Positions 1 through 6,643 of a DNA stretch of 11,758 nucleotides are shown here, one piece after another. Each line of letters starts with the position of its first letter. Position 1 is the first letter of the stretch. The stretch is from Parcubacteria group bacterium GW2011_GWA2_36_10 (GTDB taxonomy: Bacteria > Patescibacteriota > Patescibacteriia > UBA1558 > GWA2-36-10): assembly GCA_000991205.1 (NCBI GenBank), contig LBRC01000034.1, positions 7,017 to 18,774 on the forward strand, given 5' to 3'. The position numbers and the translations under genes were made by a program. The notes below the pieces were generated by a model that saw only the letters and a program-made list of their open reading frames with translations, did no database searches and was not told the DNA's origin.

Positions 1-643
1 TTTTATGAAAACTCCTTGGCGTATCGAAGTAGCGCCAGCTGGCACAGTGGCGACTCAAGTGGAGCAAGAGATTTTTATGGTGCCCAAAGAAAATAGAATT
101 AATCTTTTACATAAAATTTTATCTGATAATCATGGTTCTGTCTTGATTTTTTCTCGTACTAAACATGGAGCTAAAAAAATTGCTGGTTTTGTTCGCGGTA
201 TGGGGCATTCGGCTGTCGAGATTCACTCTAATAGATCACTAGCCCAAAGACAGGAAGCTTTGGCTGGTTTTAAAAATGGTAAGTATCGTGTACTAGTAGC
301 CACAGATATTGCGGCTCGTGGCATTGACGTCACTGGTATTTCTTTGGTGATCAACTATGATTTGCCAAACAATCCCGATGACTATGTGCACCGTATTGGC
401 AGAACTGCTCGTGCTGGTGCGACTGGCAAAGCTGTTTCTTTTGCTGGATCTGACGAAAAGCTAGTTATTAAACAAATTGAAAGATTGATTAAAAAAACTA
501 TTACCATCTCTGCTCTGCCAGCTTTGACTGCTACTCGTATCGTCAGTCGTGACATACCTGGTATGCGTCATGGTGAGCAAGCCAGAAGTACCAGAACTTT
601 TCAAAGAGCTGGTCGCAATCCAAGACGTCGTAGAACAAATTAA
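1..643 (+). CDS. DEAD-box ATP-dependent RNA helicase, C-terminal part (5' end outside window)
   Basis: This is the C-terminal RecA-like domain of a DEAD-box RNA helicase, which unwinds or remodels RNA duplexes at the cost of ATP. The frame is already open at the window edge. The ATG at 5 is probably internal, because the residues there resemble the linker after the first helicase domain in RhlE-type proteins. Counting from that Met, motif IV is SVLIFSRT (45-52), the QxxR element is near 81-84, motif V is ATDIAARGID (99-108) and motif VI is HRIGRTARAG (129-138). The last 30 residues are rich in Arg, ending RRRR near the C-terminus, which is typical of RNA-binding tails in these helicases. DEAD motifs I-III lie upstream and are not visible. 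The stop at 641-643 is followed six bases later by a hairpin repeat. RhlE-like is the best guess; DeaD/CshA type cannot be excluded without the N-terminal half. Confidence 0.93.
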   Translation, partial: FMKTPWRIEVAPAGTVATQVEQEIFMVPKENRINLLHKILSDNHGSVLIFSRTKHGAKKIAGFVRGMGHSAVEIHSNRSLAQRQEALAGFKNGKYRVLVATDIAARGIDVTGISLVINYDLPNNPDDYVHRIGRTARAGATGKAVSFAGSDEKLVIKQIERLIKKTITISALPALTATRIVSRDIPGMRHGEQARSTRTFQRAGRNPRRRRTN

Positions 644-649
644 AGCTCT

Positions 650-674
650 AACCCGTCGGGTGACCCGTCGGGTT
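650..674 (+). terminator. Hairpin of two tandem ACCCGTCGGGT units after the helicase gene
   Basis: Two copies of the 11-base unit ACCCGTCGGGT (651-661 and 663-673) are separated by one G, with flanking A and T. The whole is an imperfect palindrome: AACCCG pairs with CGGGTT, then a T-T mismatch, then CGGGT with ACCCG. It starts six bases after the helicase stop and is followed by ATTTTA, so it may act as an intrinsic terminator, although the T tract is poor. A nearly identical copy lies at 9159-9183, also six bases after a stop. Confidence 0.6.
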
Positions 675-717
675 ATTTTACTGCAGAATTTAAAAAAACC
701 ATAAAATATAGGCTATT

Positions 718-746
718 CTTAAAACCACCCGACGGGTGGTTTTAAG
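718..746. terminator. Strong hairpin, likely bidirectional terminator
   Basis: A perfect 13-bp stem (718-730 with 734-746) closes on a 3-base loop GAC. The arms begin with TTAAAA and end with TTTTAA, so it can end transcripts in both directions. Its core, ACCCGACGGGT at 727-737, is the reverse complement of the 11-base unit at 651-673. It therefore belongs to the same repeat family in inverted orientation. It separates the helicase from the ABC transporter. Confidence 0.7.
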
Positions 747-791
747 GTTTGATAAGTTTATATAGGCGGGAGTGTTTTTTGTTAAAGATTA

Positions 792-800
792 TGCTATAAT
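792..800 (+). promoter_or_regulatory. Extended -10 promoter of the ABC transporter gene
   Basis: TGCTATAAT is a perfect extended -10 (TGn plus TATAAT). It ends 10 bases before the ATG at 811, so transcription should start at about 806-808 and leave a leader of only 3-5 bases. No convincing -35 hexamer is seen at 16-18 bases spacing. This promoter also argues against the GTG at 772 as the start, since that codon would lie upstream of the transcript. Confidence 0.65.
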
Positions 801-810
801 ACTCGGACTT

Positions 811-2568
811 ATGCAATATTTGACTAAACAAACATTCAAGATTTTTTGGCAACATTTGTGGCATTACAAATGGTCTGTTTTAGTTATTTTCTTTGGTGTG
901 ATTGGTGGATCAATTACTAATATTATCGCACCTTTGTTTTATAAACAGTTTTTTGATGTTTTAGTGAATTCTGCTGGTGCTAGAGAATCTAGTGTTTTGG
1001 TAGCTATTTTAGGAAAAATTTTCTTAGTATATTTTTTGGGTTGGCTTTGTTACCGTTTGATTAGTTTTTTTATGTCTTATTTTCAGACCAATGCTATGGC
1101 CGATTTAGAAAATACATCTTTTGGCTACTTGCATAAACATTCAGTTTCTTTTTTTAATAATAATTTTGTTGGTTCTTTAGTTAAAAAAGTTAATCGTTTT
1201 TCCCATTCTTTTGAAATGATTACTGATATGCTGGTTTGGGATTTATTGCCAATGGTGGTGATAACGGTTTCAGTTATTTTTGTTTTGACTAAAAAAAATA
1301 TTTTCATTGGTCTTGGGATTTTAGCTTGGGTAATAGTTTATATTTTAATTAACTACTTTTTTAGTATTTATAAATTAAAATATGATACGCAAAGAGCAGC
1401 TCTAAGCTCTAAGGTCACTGGTGTTTTGGCTGACACCATCTCCAATCATAGTAATGTTAAATTATTTAATGGCTATACACGTGAGAAAAAATTATTTGCT
1501 CAAGTAAATAGTGAGTTTCAAAAAATACATCAATTTGCTTGGAATTTAGGTAATTATTTTGAAACTGGCCAAGCCATGTTCATGATTTTGTTGGAAATTG
1601 GGGTGATGTATTATGCCGTGTTACTATGGCAAAAAAATATTTTGACAGTCGGTGATTTTGTGTTATTACAAAGTTATTTGTTAAATATCATCATGCGCCT
1701 TTGGAGTTTTGGTCGTTTGGTCAGAAAATATTATGAAAATATGGCCAACGCTGAAGAGATGACAGAAATATTTACGACTGAACATGAAATTAAAGATGTT
1801 AAAAATGCTAAAACTTTAAAAATTACTAAAGGCGAAATTGATTGGCAGGAAGTGAATTTTAATTATAATCAAACTCGGCAAATTATCAAAGATTTTACTT
1901 TGAAAATAAAAGCTAAAGAAAAAATTGCCTTTATCGGCCCATCAGGCGCAGGTAAATCAACACTAGTTAACTTATTGTTGAGAAATTATGATTTAGCTAG
2001 TGGTAAGATTTTAATTGATGGTCAAAAGATCGATAAAATCACCCAAGAGTCTTTGTGGCAAAATATTTCCTTTGTCAATCAAGACCCGATTTTATTTCAT
2101 CGAACTCTAGAAGAAAACATTGCCTATGGTAAACCAGGGGCTAGTATGGCTGAGATTATCAAAGCAGCCAAGCTGGCTTATGCTGACGATTTTATCAATA
2201 GTTTTTCCGAAAAATACCAGACTTTTGTAGGAGAAAGAGGAGTGAGATTGTCTGGTGGCGAACGTCAACGGGTAGCAATTGCTAGAGCTATTTTGAAAAA
2301 TGCATCAATTTTGGTTTTAGATGAAGCTACCTCTTCTTTGGACTCCGAGTCAGAGGAATTGATCCAAGCGGCTCTAGCAAATCTGATGAAAAATAAGACA
2401 GTTATCGTGATTGCTCATCGATTATCGACAATTATGAAAATGGACAGAATCGTGGTTTTAAATCAAGGTCAGATTGTCGAACAAGGCACACATCAAGAAT
2501 TAACCAATAAAAATGGGGGTTTATACAAAAAACTTTGGGAAAAGCAGGTTGGGGGCTTCATTAAGTAG
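811..2568 (+). CDS. ABC transporter, fused permease and ATPase (exporter half-transporter)
   Basis: A 585-residue type IV ABC exporter half-transporter that would act as a dimer in the cytoplasmic membrane, using ATP to move a lipid, peptide or drug-like substrate outward. The substrate cannot be told from sequence. The N-terminal ~320 residues are a six-helix transmembrane domain (clear hydrophobic segments near 22-42, 68-90, 145-160, 165-187, 255-273 and 279-297). The ATPase domain follows: Walker A GPSGAGKST (376-384), Q-loop Gln424, ABC signature LSGGE (480-484), Walker B ILVLDE (500-505, catalytic Glu505) and H-loop His536. All catalytic elements are intact and the length is normal for the MsbA/multidrug-exporter type. 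I chose ATG 811 over the in-frame GTG 772 because the TATAAT box at 795-800 lies between them. There is no partner half-transporter next to it, which suggests a homodimer. Confidence 0.93.
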   Translation: MQYLTKQTFKIFWQHLWHYKWSVLVIFFGVIGGSITNIIAPLFYKQFFDVLVNSAGARESSVLVAILGKIFLVYFLGWLCYRLISFFMSYFQTNAMADLENTSFGYLHKHSVSFFNNNFVGSLVKKVNRFSHSFEMITDMLVWDLLPMVVITVSVIFVLTKKNIFIGLGILAWVIVYILINYFFSIYKLKYDTQRAALSSKVTGVLADTISNHSNVKLFNGYTREKKLFAQVNSEFQKIHQFAWNLGNYFETGQAMFMILLEIGVMYYAVLLWQKNILTVGDFVLLQSYLLNIIMRLWSFGRLVRKYYENMANAEEMTEIFTTEHEIKDVKNAKTLKITKGEIDWQEVNFNYNQTRQIIKDFTLKIKAKEKIAFIGPSGAGKSTLVNLLLRNYDLASGKILIDGQKIDKITQESLWQNISFVNQDPILFHRTLEENIAYGKPGASMAEIIKAAKLAYADDFINSFSEKYQTFVGERGVRLSGGERQRVAIARAILKNASILVLDEATSSLDSESEELIQAALANLMKNKTVIVIAHRLSTIMKMDRIVVLNQGQIVEQGTHQELTNKNGGLYKKLWEKQVGGFIK

Positions 2569-2574
2569 ACGGCT

Positions 2575-2595
2575 AAGATAGAACTTGCTATTTTT
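2575..2595 (+). terminator. Weak hairpin plus T run after the ABC transporter
   Basis: AAGATAG (2575-2581) can pair with CTATTTT (2588-2594, one G-T pair) across a 6-base loop, and the T run continues to 2595. It begins seven bases after the stop codon. The stem is short and AT-rich, so termination would be weak. It overlaps the proposed -35 of the next gene. Confidence 0.35.
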
Positions 2596-2613
2596 GTCAA
2601 GATGTGTTATTGT
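2585..2613 (+). promoter_or_regulatory. Candidate promoter of the zinc-ribbon gene
   Basis: TTGCTA (2585-2590) and TATTGT (2608-2613) are 17 bases apart, with TG one base before the -10 (2605-2606). Each hexamer matches consensus at four of six positions. The predicted start is near 2620, giving a leader of about 25 bases with no Shine-Dalgarno. Other AT-rich alternatives exist nearby. Confidence 0.4.
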
Positions 2614-2644
2614 AATACTTAAGTTTAATAAATAAGACAATTTT

Positions 2645-3097
2645 ATGGGAAATTTTAATCGAGACAGCAGACCTAGCGGCGACAGAGATAGAGGTGCTAG
2701 CCGTGGTGGTTTTGGTGGTAGTTCAAGAGGTTTTGGTGGAGATCACCGAGATCGTGATAGAGGTCCAGTAGAAATGCACCAAGCTGTTTGTGATGGTTGT
2801 GGTAATGACTGTGAAGTCCCATTTCGTCCAACTAGTGGTAAACCAGTTTATTGTAATGATTGCTTTAAGAAAAACGATACTAGACCAAGTCGTTCTTCTG
2901 GTGGCGGACAAGACAATAGTCAAGTTAGCGAAGCTATCAATGGTTTAAACAAAAAGCTTGATCAGATTTTAAATCTTTTACAGGCTACTAAAGCTCCTGC
3001 TAAAGCAAAGACTAAAGAAAAAGAAATGGATGTAGTATTTGATGAAGTAGAAGAAAAACCTAAAGCTGCTAAAAAAGTAGTGAAAAAGAAAAAATAA
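2645..3097 (+). CDS. CxxC-x17-CxxC zinc-ribbon protein with RG-rich N-terminus
   Basis: A 150-residue protein in three parts. Residues 5-40 are low-complexity, rich in Arg, Gly, Asp and Ser (repeats such as RDRD and GGFGG), like RGG-type RNA-binding tails. Residues 45-76 hold a zinc ribbon with Cys49-x2-Cys52 and Cys70-x2-Cys73 separated by exactly 17 residues, the spacing that defines the CxxC-x17-CxxC family; an extra Cys56 lies between them. Residues 92-115 look like a short amphipathic coiled coil, and the end is Lys/Glu-rich, finishing with KKKK. The family is common in Candidate Phyla Radiation genomes (known from memory), but I know no defined function; nucleic-acid binding is an inference from charge and zinc ribbon. 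It is a monocistronic unit with its own promoter and a strong terminator 10 bases after the stop. The ATG at 2645 is preceded by ATTTT and no ribosome binding site. Confidence 0.85.
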   Translation: MGNFNRDSRPSGDRDRGASRGGFGGSSRGFGGDHRDRDRGPVEMHQAVCDGCGNDCEVPFRPTSGKPVYCNDCFKKNDTRPSRSSGGGQDNSQVSEAINGLNKKLDQILNLLQATKAPAKAKTKEKEMDVVFDEVEEKPKAAKKVVKKKK

Positions 3098-3107
3098 ACT
3101 CTATATT

Positions 3108-3137
3108 AAAACACCCCGGCATCCGCCGGGGTGTTTT
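3108..3137 (+). terminator. Strong intrinsic terminator
   Basis: A perfect 13-bp stem (3108-3120 with 3125-3137), GC-rich in the middle (CCCCGGC/GCCGGGG), closes on the loop ATCC and ends in TTTT; the opposite arm starts AAAA, so it may work in both directions. It begins 10 bases after the zinc-ribbon stop codon. Confidence 0.92.
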
Positions 3138-3152
3138 GTTGATATCGAAATA

Positions 3153-3210
3153 AGCCGACGAGGAAGGTATTTTAAAATACTGGCAGTGTAATCTCCGCGC
3201 CAGCGGAAAT
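3153..3210. repeat. Structured intergenic element with nested inverted repeats
   Basis: The 167-base gap between the terminator and the next gene holds no ORF but is unusually structured. It has a perfect 14-base palindrome GTATTTTAAAATAC (3167-3180), an inverted pair CTGGC/GCCAG (3180-3184 and 3199-3203), and an overlapping, competing hairpin TCCGC/GCGGA (3194-3198 and 3203-3207). The local GC content stands out from the AT-rich flanks. It may be a dispersed repeat, a small RNA or an operator; the sequence alone does not decide. Confidence 0.4.
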
Positions 3211-3249
3211 AATTTATATTTTTTGTTTTAAAAAAGTAGGGATTTTAAC

Positions 3250-3278
3250 TTGAAAAAAAAGTGGTTTTGTGGTATTTT
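3250..3278 (+). promoter_or_regulatory. Promoter of the 536-residue membrane protein gene
   Basis: TTGAAA (3250-3255) and TATTTT (3273-3278) are separated by exactly 17 bases, with the extended -10 dinucleotide TG at 3270-3271. The start of transcription is expected near 3285, leaving a leader of about 20 bases without a Shine-Dalgarno. This is the best two-box promoter in the window. Confidence 0.7.
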
Positions 3279-3304
3279 AAAGGCAGATTAAAAATCCAAA
3301 TTTT

Positions 3305-4915
3305 ATGCAAATTTCGCCAATTATCGTGGCTTTGTACCAAAAATTAGAGCGAGCTAAAAAGCTAAAACTGGCTATTGCCGAAGAAGAAAATAAAATAGAA
3401 GTAGAAGAGATCACTTCTAAGGTTACTTTTTTCTATGAAAAATTACGTAATAGTGTAGACTTCAAAGAAGTTCATCTTTTGCGTCGTTTTGCGATTGAGA
3501 GAAATTTACGTCGTCGTTTATTACTAGAAACTTTAAAACCGCAAATTGCCAAGGGCTTAATAGAGGATTTGATTCGTAGTCGCTATTTGCCAAACAATGC
3601 TTTGCCGGAAAAATTTATTTTACAAGTAGCACATATTATTAAGCGTTACAATGATTTGTTTTTATTACTGAATGATCTTTATCATACTGCTGAAAGAAAA
3701 AAATATTTTGATTGGTTAGTTGGCATTGAGGCTTGTGAGATTGACATGCTTCTTAGTCCAGAGACTATCGGTGACTCGGTGATTGAAACCATGTATCAGG
3801 CGATCAAACCACGCATTAAATTCAGTGGCGCAAGTGTTGATGAAGTCAGAGTCAGAGAAAAAAATGTTCAGCTTTATATCGCCATCCATAAGTCTTTAGT
3901 AAAATCAGATGATACTATCATTGCTTATCATTTGTTTAATCTTTATTTTCCTGATTGGCGACAGGCAGATGAGAATTTAGTAAAAGTGGTAGCAGCCAAT
4001 TTTGCCTCTATTCACAGAACTCTGCAGCATCACCTCAAGCATCCGTATCAAAAAAAATTGTTAAATACTATTAAGGAAGATGTTGTCACTTTTAAAATTT
4101 TATATGAATTAATTTTATTAAAAGGGGATGATTTAGCGGATTTATTAGCTGATCCAGAGCAATTTTTAGCGGAAGCAAAAATTTTGATTAATCAAAAGTA
4201 TAAAATCGTTGGGAACAAAATCAGACAAAGTTCGATCAGAGCTGTTATTTATATTTTTGTCACCAAAATGACCTTGGCTTTGATTTTTGAATTGCCGTAC
4301 GAAGTATATATAGTCAAAGAGTTGCACTATCTACCTTTGATTATCAATGTTTTATTGCCACCATTATTGATGTTTTTGATTACTTTGACGATTGTGCCAC
4401 CAACTAAAGAAAATACTAATAAAATTTTGGACAATTTACACAATATTATTTACGGCGAACCAAAACAATCTATTTTGTGTAAACTCAATGTCAAGTATAG
4501 CCAAAATTGGGGCTTCAGAACTTTTTATTATTCCATGTTTACTACCCTATATATTTTAGTGTTTGGTTTTATTATCATGCTTTTACAGAGTCTAAGCTTT
4601 AATATTTTATCTGGTACTTTGTTTTTATTCTTTTTGACGATGGTTAGTTTCTTTGCTTTAAAAATCAGATCGACTGCTAAAGAGTATAAAGTTTTACAAA
4701 AAAAGATGGGCTTGTTAGCATTTTTAATTGATTTCTTTTCTTTACCGATAGTTTCGGCTGGACGTTGGCTTTCGACCAAGTTTAAAAAAATAAATGTTTT
4801 TGCTTTTGTGATGGACTATATTATCGAAGCACCGTTTAAGATTTTTATTGCTACTTTTGAAGATTGGCTTGGTTTTTTGAAAGACAAAAAAGAAGGCATG
4901 TATCACGATGAATAA
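3305..4915 (+). CDS. Membrane protein of unknown function, 536 residues
   Basis: I do not recognise this protein. Residues 1-305 are soluble, charged and probably all-helical, with many Lys/Glu/Arg-rich helices (for example 15-80 and 250-305) and no obvious catalytic motif. Two hydrophobic hairpins follow: helices at about 312-330 and 342-364, a ~40-residue polar loop, then 408-430 and 432-453. The C-terminal part contains an amphipathic stretch (469-484) running into PIVSAGRWLS (481-490), the most motif-like segment, and ends in a polar, acidic tail. There is no signal peptide, so the large N-terminal domain is probably cytoplasmic. The ATG at 3305 lies 20 bases after the predicted transcription start and has no ribosome binding site. 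The next gene, a small membrane protein, begins 29 bases after the stop with its own -10 box. No function is claimed. Confidence 0.85.
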   Translation: MQISPIIVALYQKLERAKKLKLAIAEEENKIEVEEITSKVTFFYEKLRNSVDFKEVHLLRRFAIERNLRRRLLLETLKPQIAKGLIEDLIRSRYLPNNALPEKFILQVAHIIKRYNDLFLLLNDLYHTAERKKYFDWLVGIEACEIDMLLSPETIGDSVIETMYQAIKPRIKFSGASVDEVRVREKNVQLYIAIHKSLVKSDDTIIAYHLFNLYFPDWRQADENLVKVVAANFASIHRTLQHHLKHPYQKKLLNTIKEDVVTFKILYELILLKGDDLADLLADPEQFLAEAKILINQKYKIVGNKIRQSSIRAVIYIFVTKMTLALIFELPYEVYIVKELHYLPLIINVLLPPLLMFLITLTIVPPTKENTNKILDNLHNIIYGEPKQSILCKLNVKYSQNWGFRTFYYSMFTTLYILVFGFIIMLLQSLSFNILSGTLFLFFLTMVSFFALKIRSTAKEYKVLQKKMGLLAFLIDFFSLPIVSAGRWLSTKFKKINVFAFVMDYIIEAPFKIFIATFEDWLGFLKDKKEGMYHDE

Positions 4916-4927
4916 AAATTAAATTTG

Positions 4928-4936
4928 TGTTATAAT
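4928..4936 (+). promoter_or_regulatory. Extended -10 promoter of the 75-residue membrane protein
   Basis: TGTTATAAT is a perfect extended -10, ending eight bases before the ATG at 4945. Transcription would begin at about 4942-4944, so the mRNA would be leaderless or nearly so. No good -35 is seen. Confidence 0.6.
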
Positions 4937-4944
4937 TTTCTTGT

Positions 4945-5172
4945 ATGCAAATCCATCAAGCAATAGAAATTATTTTTACTATTTTGCTGATTTTATTTTT
5001 GATTGTGATGGTGATAGCTATCATGACTTTTATTTCTATTTTAGAAAGTTTGAATGATTTTGATATTAGTTTTGGTATGAGAGTATTTTTTATCACTGGC
5101 ATGTCAGGTCTTTATCTATATTTATTAAAAGTGATGGTCAGTAAATTTATAGACTGGCATCGTTATTTATAA
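4945..5172 (+). CDS. Small two-helix membrane protein of unknown function
   Basis: A 75-residue protein with two predicted transmembrane segments, about residues 7-32 (very rich in Ile, Leu, Val and Met) and 46-66, joined by a short acidic loop (ESLNDFDIS). It has no recognisable domain. The start at 4945 fits a leaderless transcript from the -10 box at 4931-4936. It lies between the 536-residue membrane protein (29 bases upstream) and the broken sugar kinase (seven bases downstream). Its position and similar character suggest it could work with the preceding membrane protein, but this is only inference from neighbourhood. Coding is supported by the full-length hydrophobic pattern and tight packing. 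Confidence 0.7.
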   Translation: MQIHQAIEIIFTILLILFLIVMVIAIMTFISILESLNDFDISFGMRVFFITGMSGLYLYLLKVMVSKFIDWHRYL

Positions 5173-5173
5173 T
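5168..5173 (+). promoter_or_regulatory. Possible -10 box before the kinase gene
   Basis: TATAAT overlaps the stop codon of the 75-residue gene and ends six bases before the ATG at 5180, which would give a leaderless kinase transcript. There is no TG extension and no -35, and such hexamers arise by chance in AT-rich DNA. Confidence 0.25.
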
Positions 5174-5179
5174 TTTTTT

Positions 5180-6056
5180 ATGTTAGGTACTAATATTATT
5201 ACGACAATTGGTAGCTCAACGATGGACACCATGTTTTATACTGACCAGATGGTTTTGATGGATAATAAAAAAGATTTATTACAACAAAAATTAATTGGTT
5301 TTGAATATGGCGCCAAAATTTCTAGTCAAAATGTTACTACTACTTTTGGTGGTGGCGGAGCTAATGCAGCAGTTAATTTTGCCTCTTTGGGTCTAAAAGT
5401 TCAACTAGTTTCTTCACTAGGAACAGACGCTATCGGACAATCAATTTTAAATAATTTAAAAGAGAAAAAAGTTGATATTCATTTAATTCAAAAAAATTCT
5501 AAAAAAATAACGGATAATTCTTTTATTGTTAACGTTGGCTCTTTTAATGAACATGTGATTTTTTCTTGTCGTGGAGCCTATGAAGATATTGATTTGAGTT
5601 TAGCTACAGTGCAAAAAATAAAAACGCCCTGGATTTATTTGACTCGTTTGTCAGCCAATTTTTTTCCTAAACTAGCCAATATTTTTGAGCAAGTTAGAAG
5701 TCGTAAGATAAAAATCGCTTGGAATCCTGGCGCGGATCAGCTTCAGCTTGGTTTGACACGCTTGCATCGTTTTATGGCTGACACTTATGTTTTTGATGTC
5801 AATCGTGACGAAGCTTTAGAGTTGATCATTAAAATCAAAGGTAAAGACTTTAAAAATAATATCAATGTTTTATTAAAAGAACTACATAAATTCGGACAAA
5901 AATTAACTGTTATTACCGATGGGCCAAATTCGCTACCATGGTGACATAGAAAAATCTTTGCGCTTAGGCATTTGGAATAGTAATTCGGTGATTATGAAAA
6001 TTGGTGCGCAAGTCGGTATTTTGACAGTCGCAGATTTGAAAAAACATAATTTATAA
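5180..6056 (+). pseudogene. PfkB/ribokinase-family sugar kinase, broken by an out-of-frame internal deletion
   Basis: PfkB-family kinases phosphorylate sugars, nucleosides or related alcohols with ATP. The N-terminal part is convincing: ITTIGSSTMDT at residues 6-16, the family signature GGGGANAAVNFASLG near 57-71, then VSSLGTDAIGQ, and later VITDGPN near 245-250. The frame then stops at 5942-5944. Another frame (5919-6056) continues at once with family-like C-terminal sequence, including HGDIEKSLRLGI and KIGAQVGIL, and ends TAA at 6054-6056, one base before the next gene. What is missing is the segment that should lie between the ITDG strand and the last helices, including the GAGD motif with the catalytic Asp. 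I estimate 40-50 residues lost, with a frame change. As read, the gene cannot make an active kinase. Either it is a pseudogene or the assembly has collapsed here. The exact substrate was not determinable. Confidence 0.8.
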
Positions 6057-6057
6057 G

Positions 6058-6642
6058 ATGAAAAAAATTATCGCTGAAGTTTCTGCTCGCCACCTACATC
6101 TTTGTCAAAAAGATCTAGAAATTTTGTTTGGCTCGCCTCGCGGCGAAGCGGGGAAAAAATATCTTTTACATCAAAAATCAGCTTTATCACAAACAGGACA
6201 CTATGCCGCCCAAGAAACTGTTAATTTAGTAAATAAAAGTAAATCTTTGACAGTGCGTATCATTGGTCCGACACGTCCAGATACCCAAGTAGAATTATCT
6301 ATGACTGATTGTAAATTTTTAGACATAAAACCGATTTTAAGATTATCAGGGGACCTCAAAAATTCTAGTGGCCTTACTTTAGTTGGTCCAAAAGGCAAGC
6401 TAAAACTAAAAACAGGAGTCATAGTAGCTAAAAGACATTTACATTTAGCCATTCAAGATGCCAAAAAATGGCAATTAAAAAATAATCAAAAAGTTTCCGC
6501 GCAAGTTAAAGGTGAAAGAGAATTAGTTTTTAAAAATATTATAGTTAGAGTTGGTGAGGGCCAGACGCGTTTGCACCTAGACACTGATGAGGCTAATGCC
6601 GCGGGCATAAAAAATGGCGAAATAGTTTATTTAGATTTTTAA
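6058..6642 (+). CDS. pduL: PduL-type phosphate acyltransferase (phosphotransacylase)
   Basis: PduL interconverts acyl-CoA plus phosphate and acyl-phosphate plus CoA; with acetate kinase (not in this window) this gives substrate-level ATP during fermentation. The 194-residue protein carries both PduL half-repeats: SARHLHL (9-15, zinc ligands His12 and His14), LSQTGHYA (43-50), GPTRPDTQVELS (70-81), SGDL near 97, VGPKGKLKL, then IVAKRHLHL (122-130, His127 and His129) and RLHLDTDEANAAG (171-183). There is no N-terminal encapsulation peptide and no microcompartment gene nearby, so it is probably a soluble metabolic enzyme. Residues 26-33 (SPRGEAGK) are an extra loop compared with the usual FG-xG-x-L stretch; they are encoded by a GC-rich palindromic insert at 6131-6153. 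The start follows the kinase remnant's TAA by one base, so translation is likely coupled. Confidence 0.9.
   Translation: MKKIIAEVSARHLHLCQKDLEILFGSPRGEAGKKYLLHQKSALSQTGHYAAQETVNLVNKSKSLTVRIIGPTRPDTQVELSMTDCKFLDIKPILRLSGDLKNSSGLTLVGPKGKLKLKTGVIVAKRHLHLAIQDAKKWQLKNNQKVSAQVKGERELVFKNIIVRVGEGQTRLHLDTDEANAAGIKNGEIVYLDF
6131..6153. repeat. GC-rich palindromic element inserted in frame in pduL
   Basis: The core 12-mer GCTCGCCTCGCG (6131-6142) occurs as its exact reverse complement in recJ (7416-7427). Here GCTCGCC pairs with GGCGAAGC (one bulged A) over the loop TCGC. The element is far richer in GC than the surrounding gene and encodes an extra SPRGEAG segment in a variable loop of PduL. Confidence 0.6.
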
Positions 6643-6643
6643 C

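Noticed and set aside
650..746. CRISPR array from the repeated ACCCGTCGGGT units
   Set aside because: The units are 11 bases, adjacent or palindromic, without regular spacers or cas genes; they are hairpins.
772..810. Upstream GTG start giving the ABC transporter 13 extra residues
   Set aside because: The TATAAT box at 795-800 lies between it and ATG 811, so the GTG would not be on the transcript; the ATG also gives the normal length.
2723..2923. Minus-strand frame opposite the zinc-ribbon gene
   Set aside because: It is the antisense shadow of a gene with clear zinc-ribbon motifs, its own promoter and a terminator.
3153..3304. Riboswitch or tRNA in the gap before the 536-residue gene
   Set aside because: No cloverleaf or known riboswitch core could be traced; only local inverted repeats and a promoter are visible.
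5919..6056. A separate small gene starting at the ATG at 5919
   Set aside because: Its product matches the C-terminal helices expected for the interrupted PfkB kinase, so it is a remnant of that gene, not an independent one.
6058..6642. Bacterial microcompartment operon suggested by pduL
   Set aside because: No shell protein or encapsulation peptide is seen in the gene or around it, so a free metabolic enzyme is more likely.
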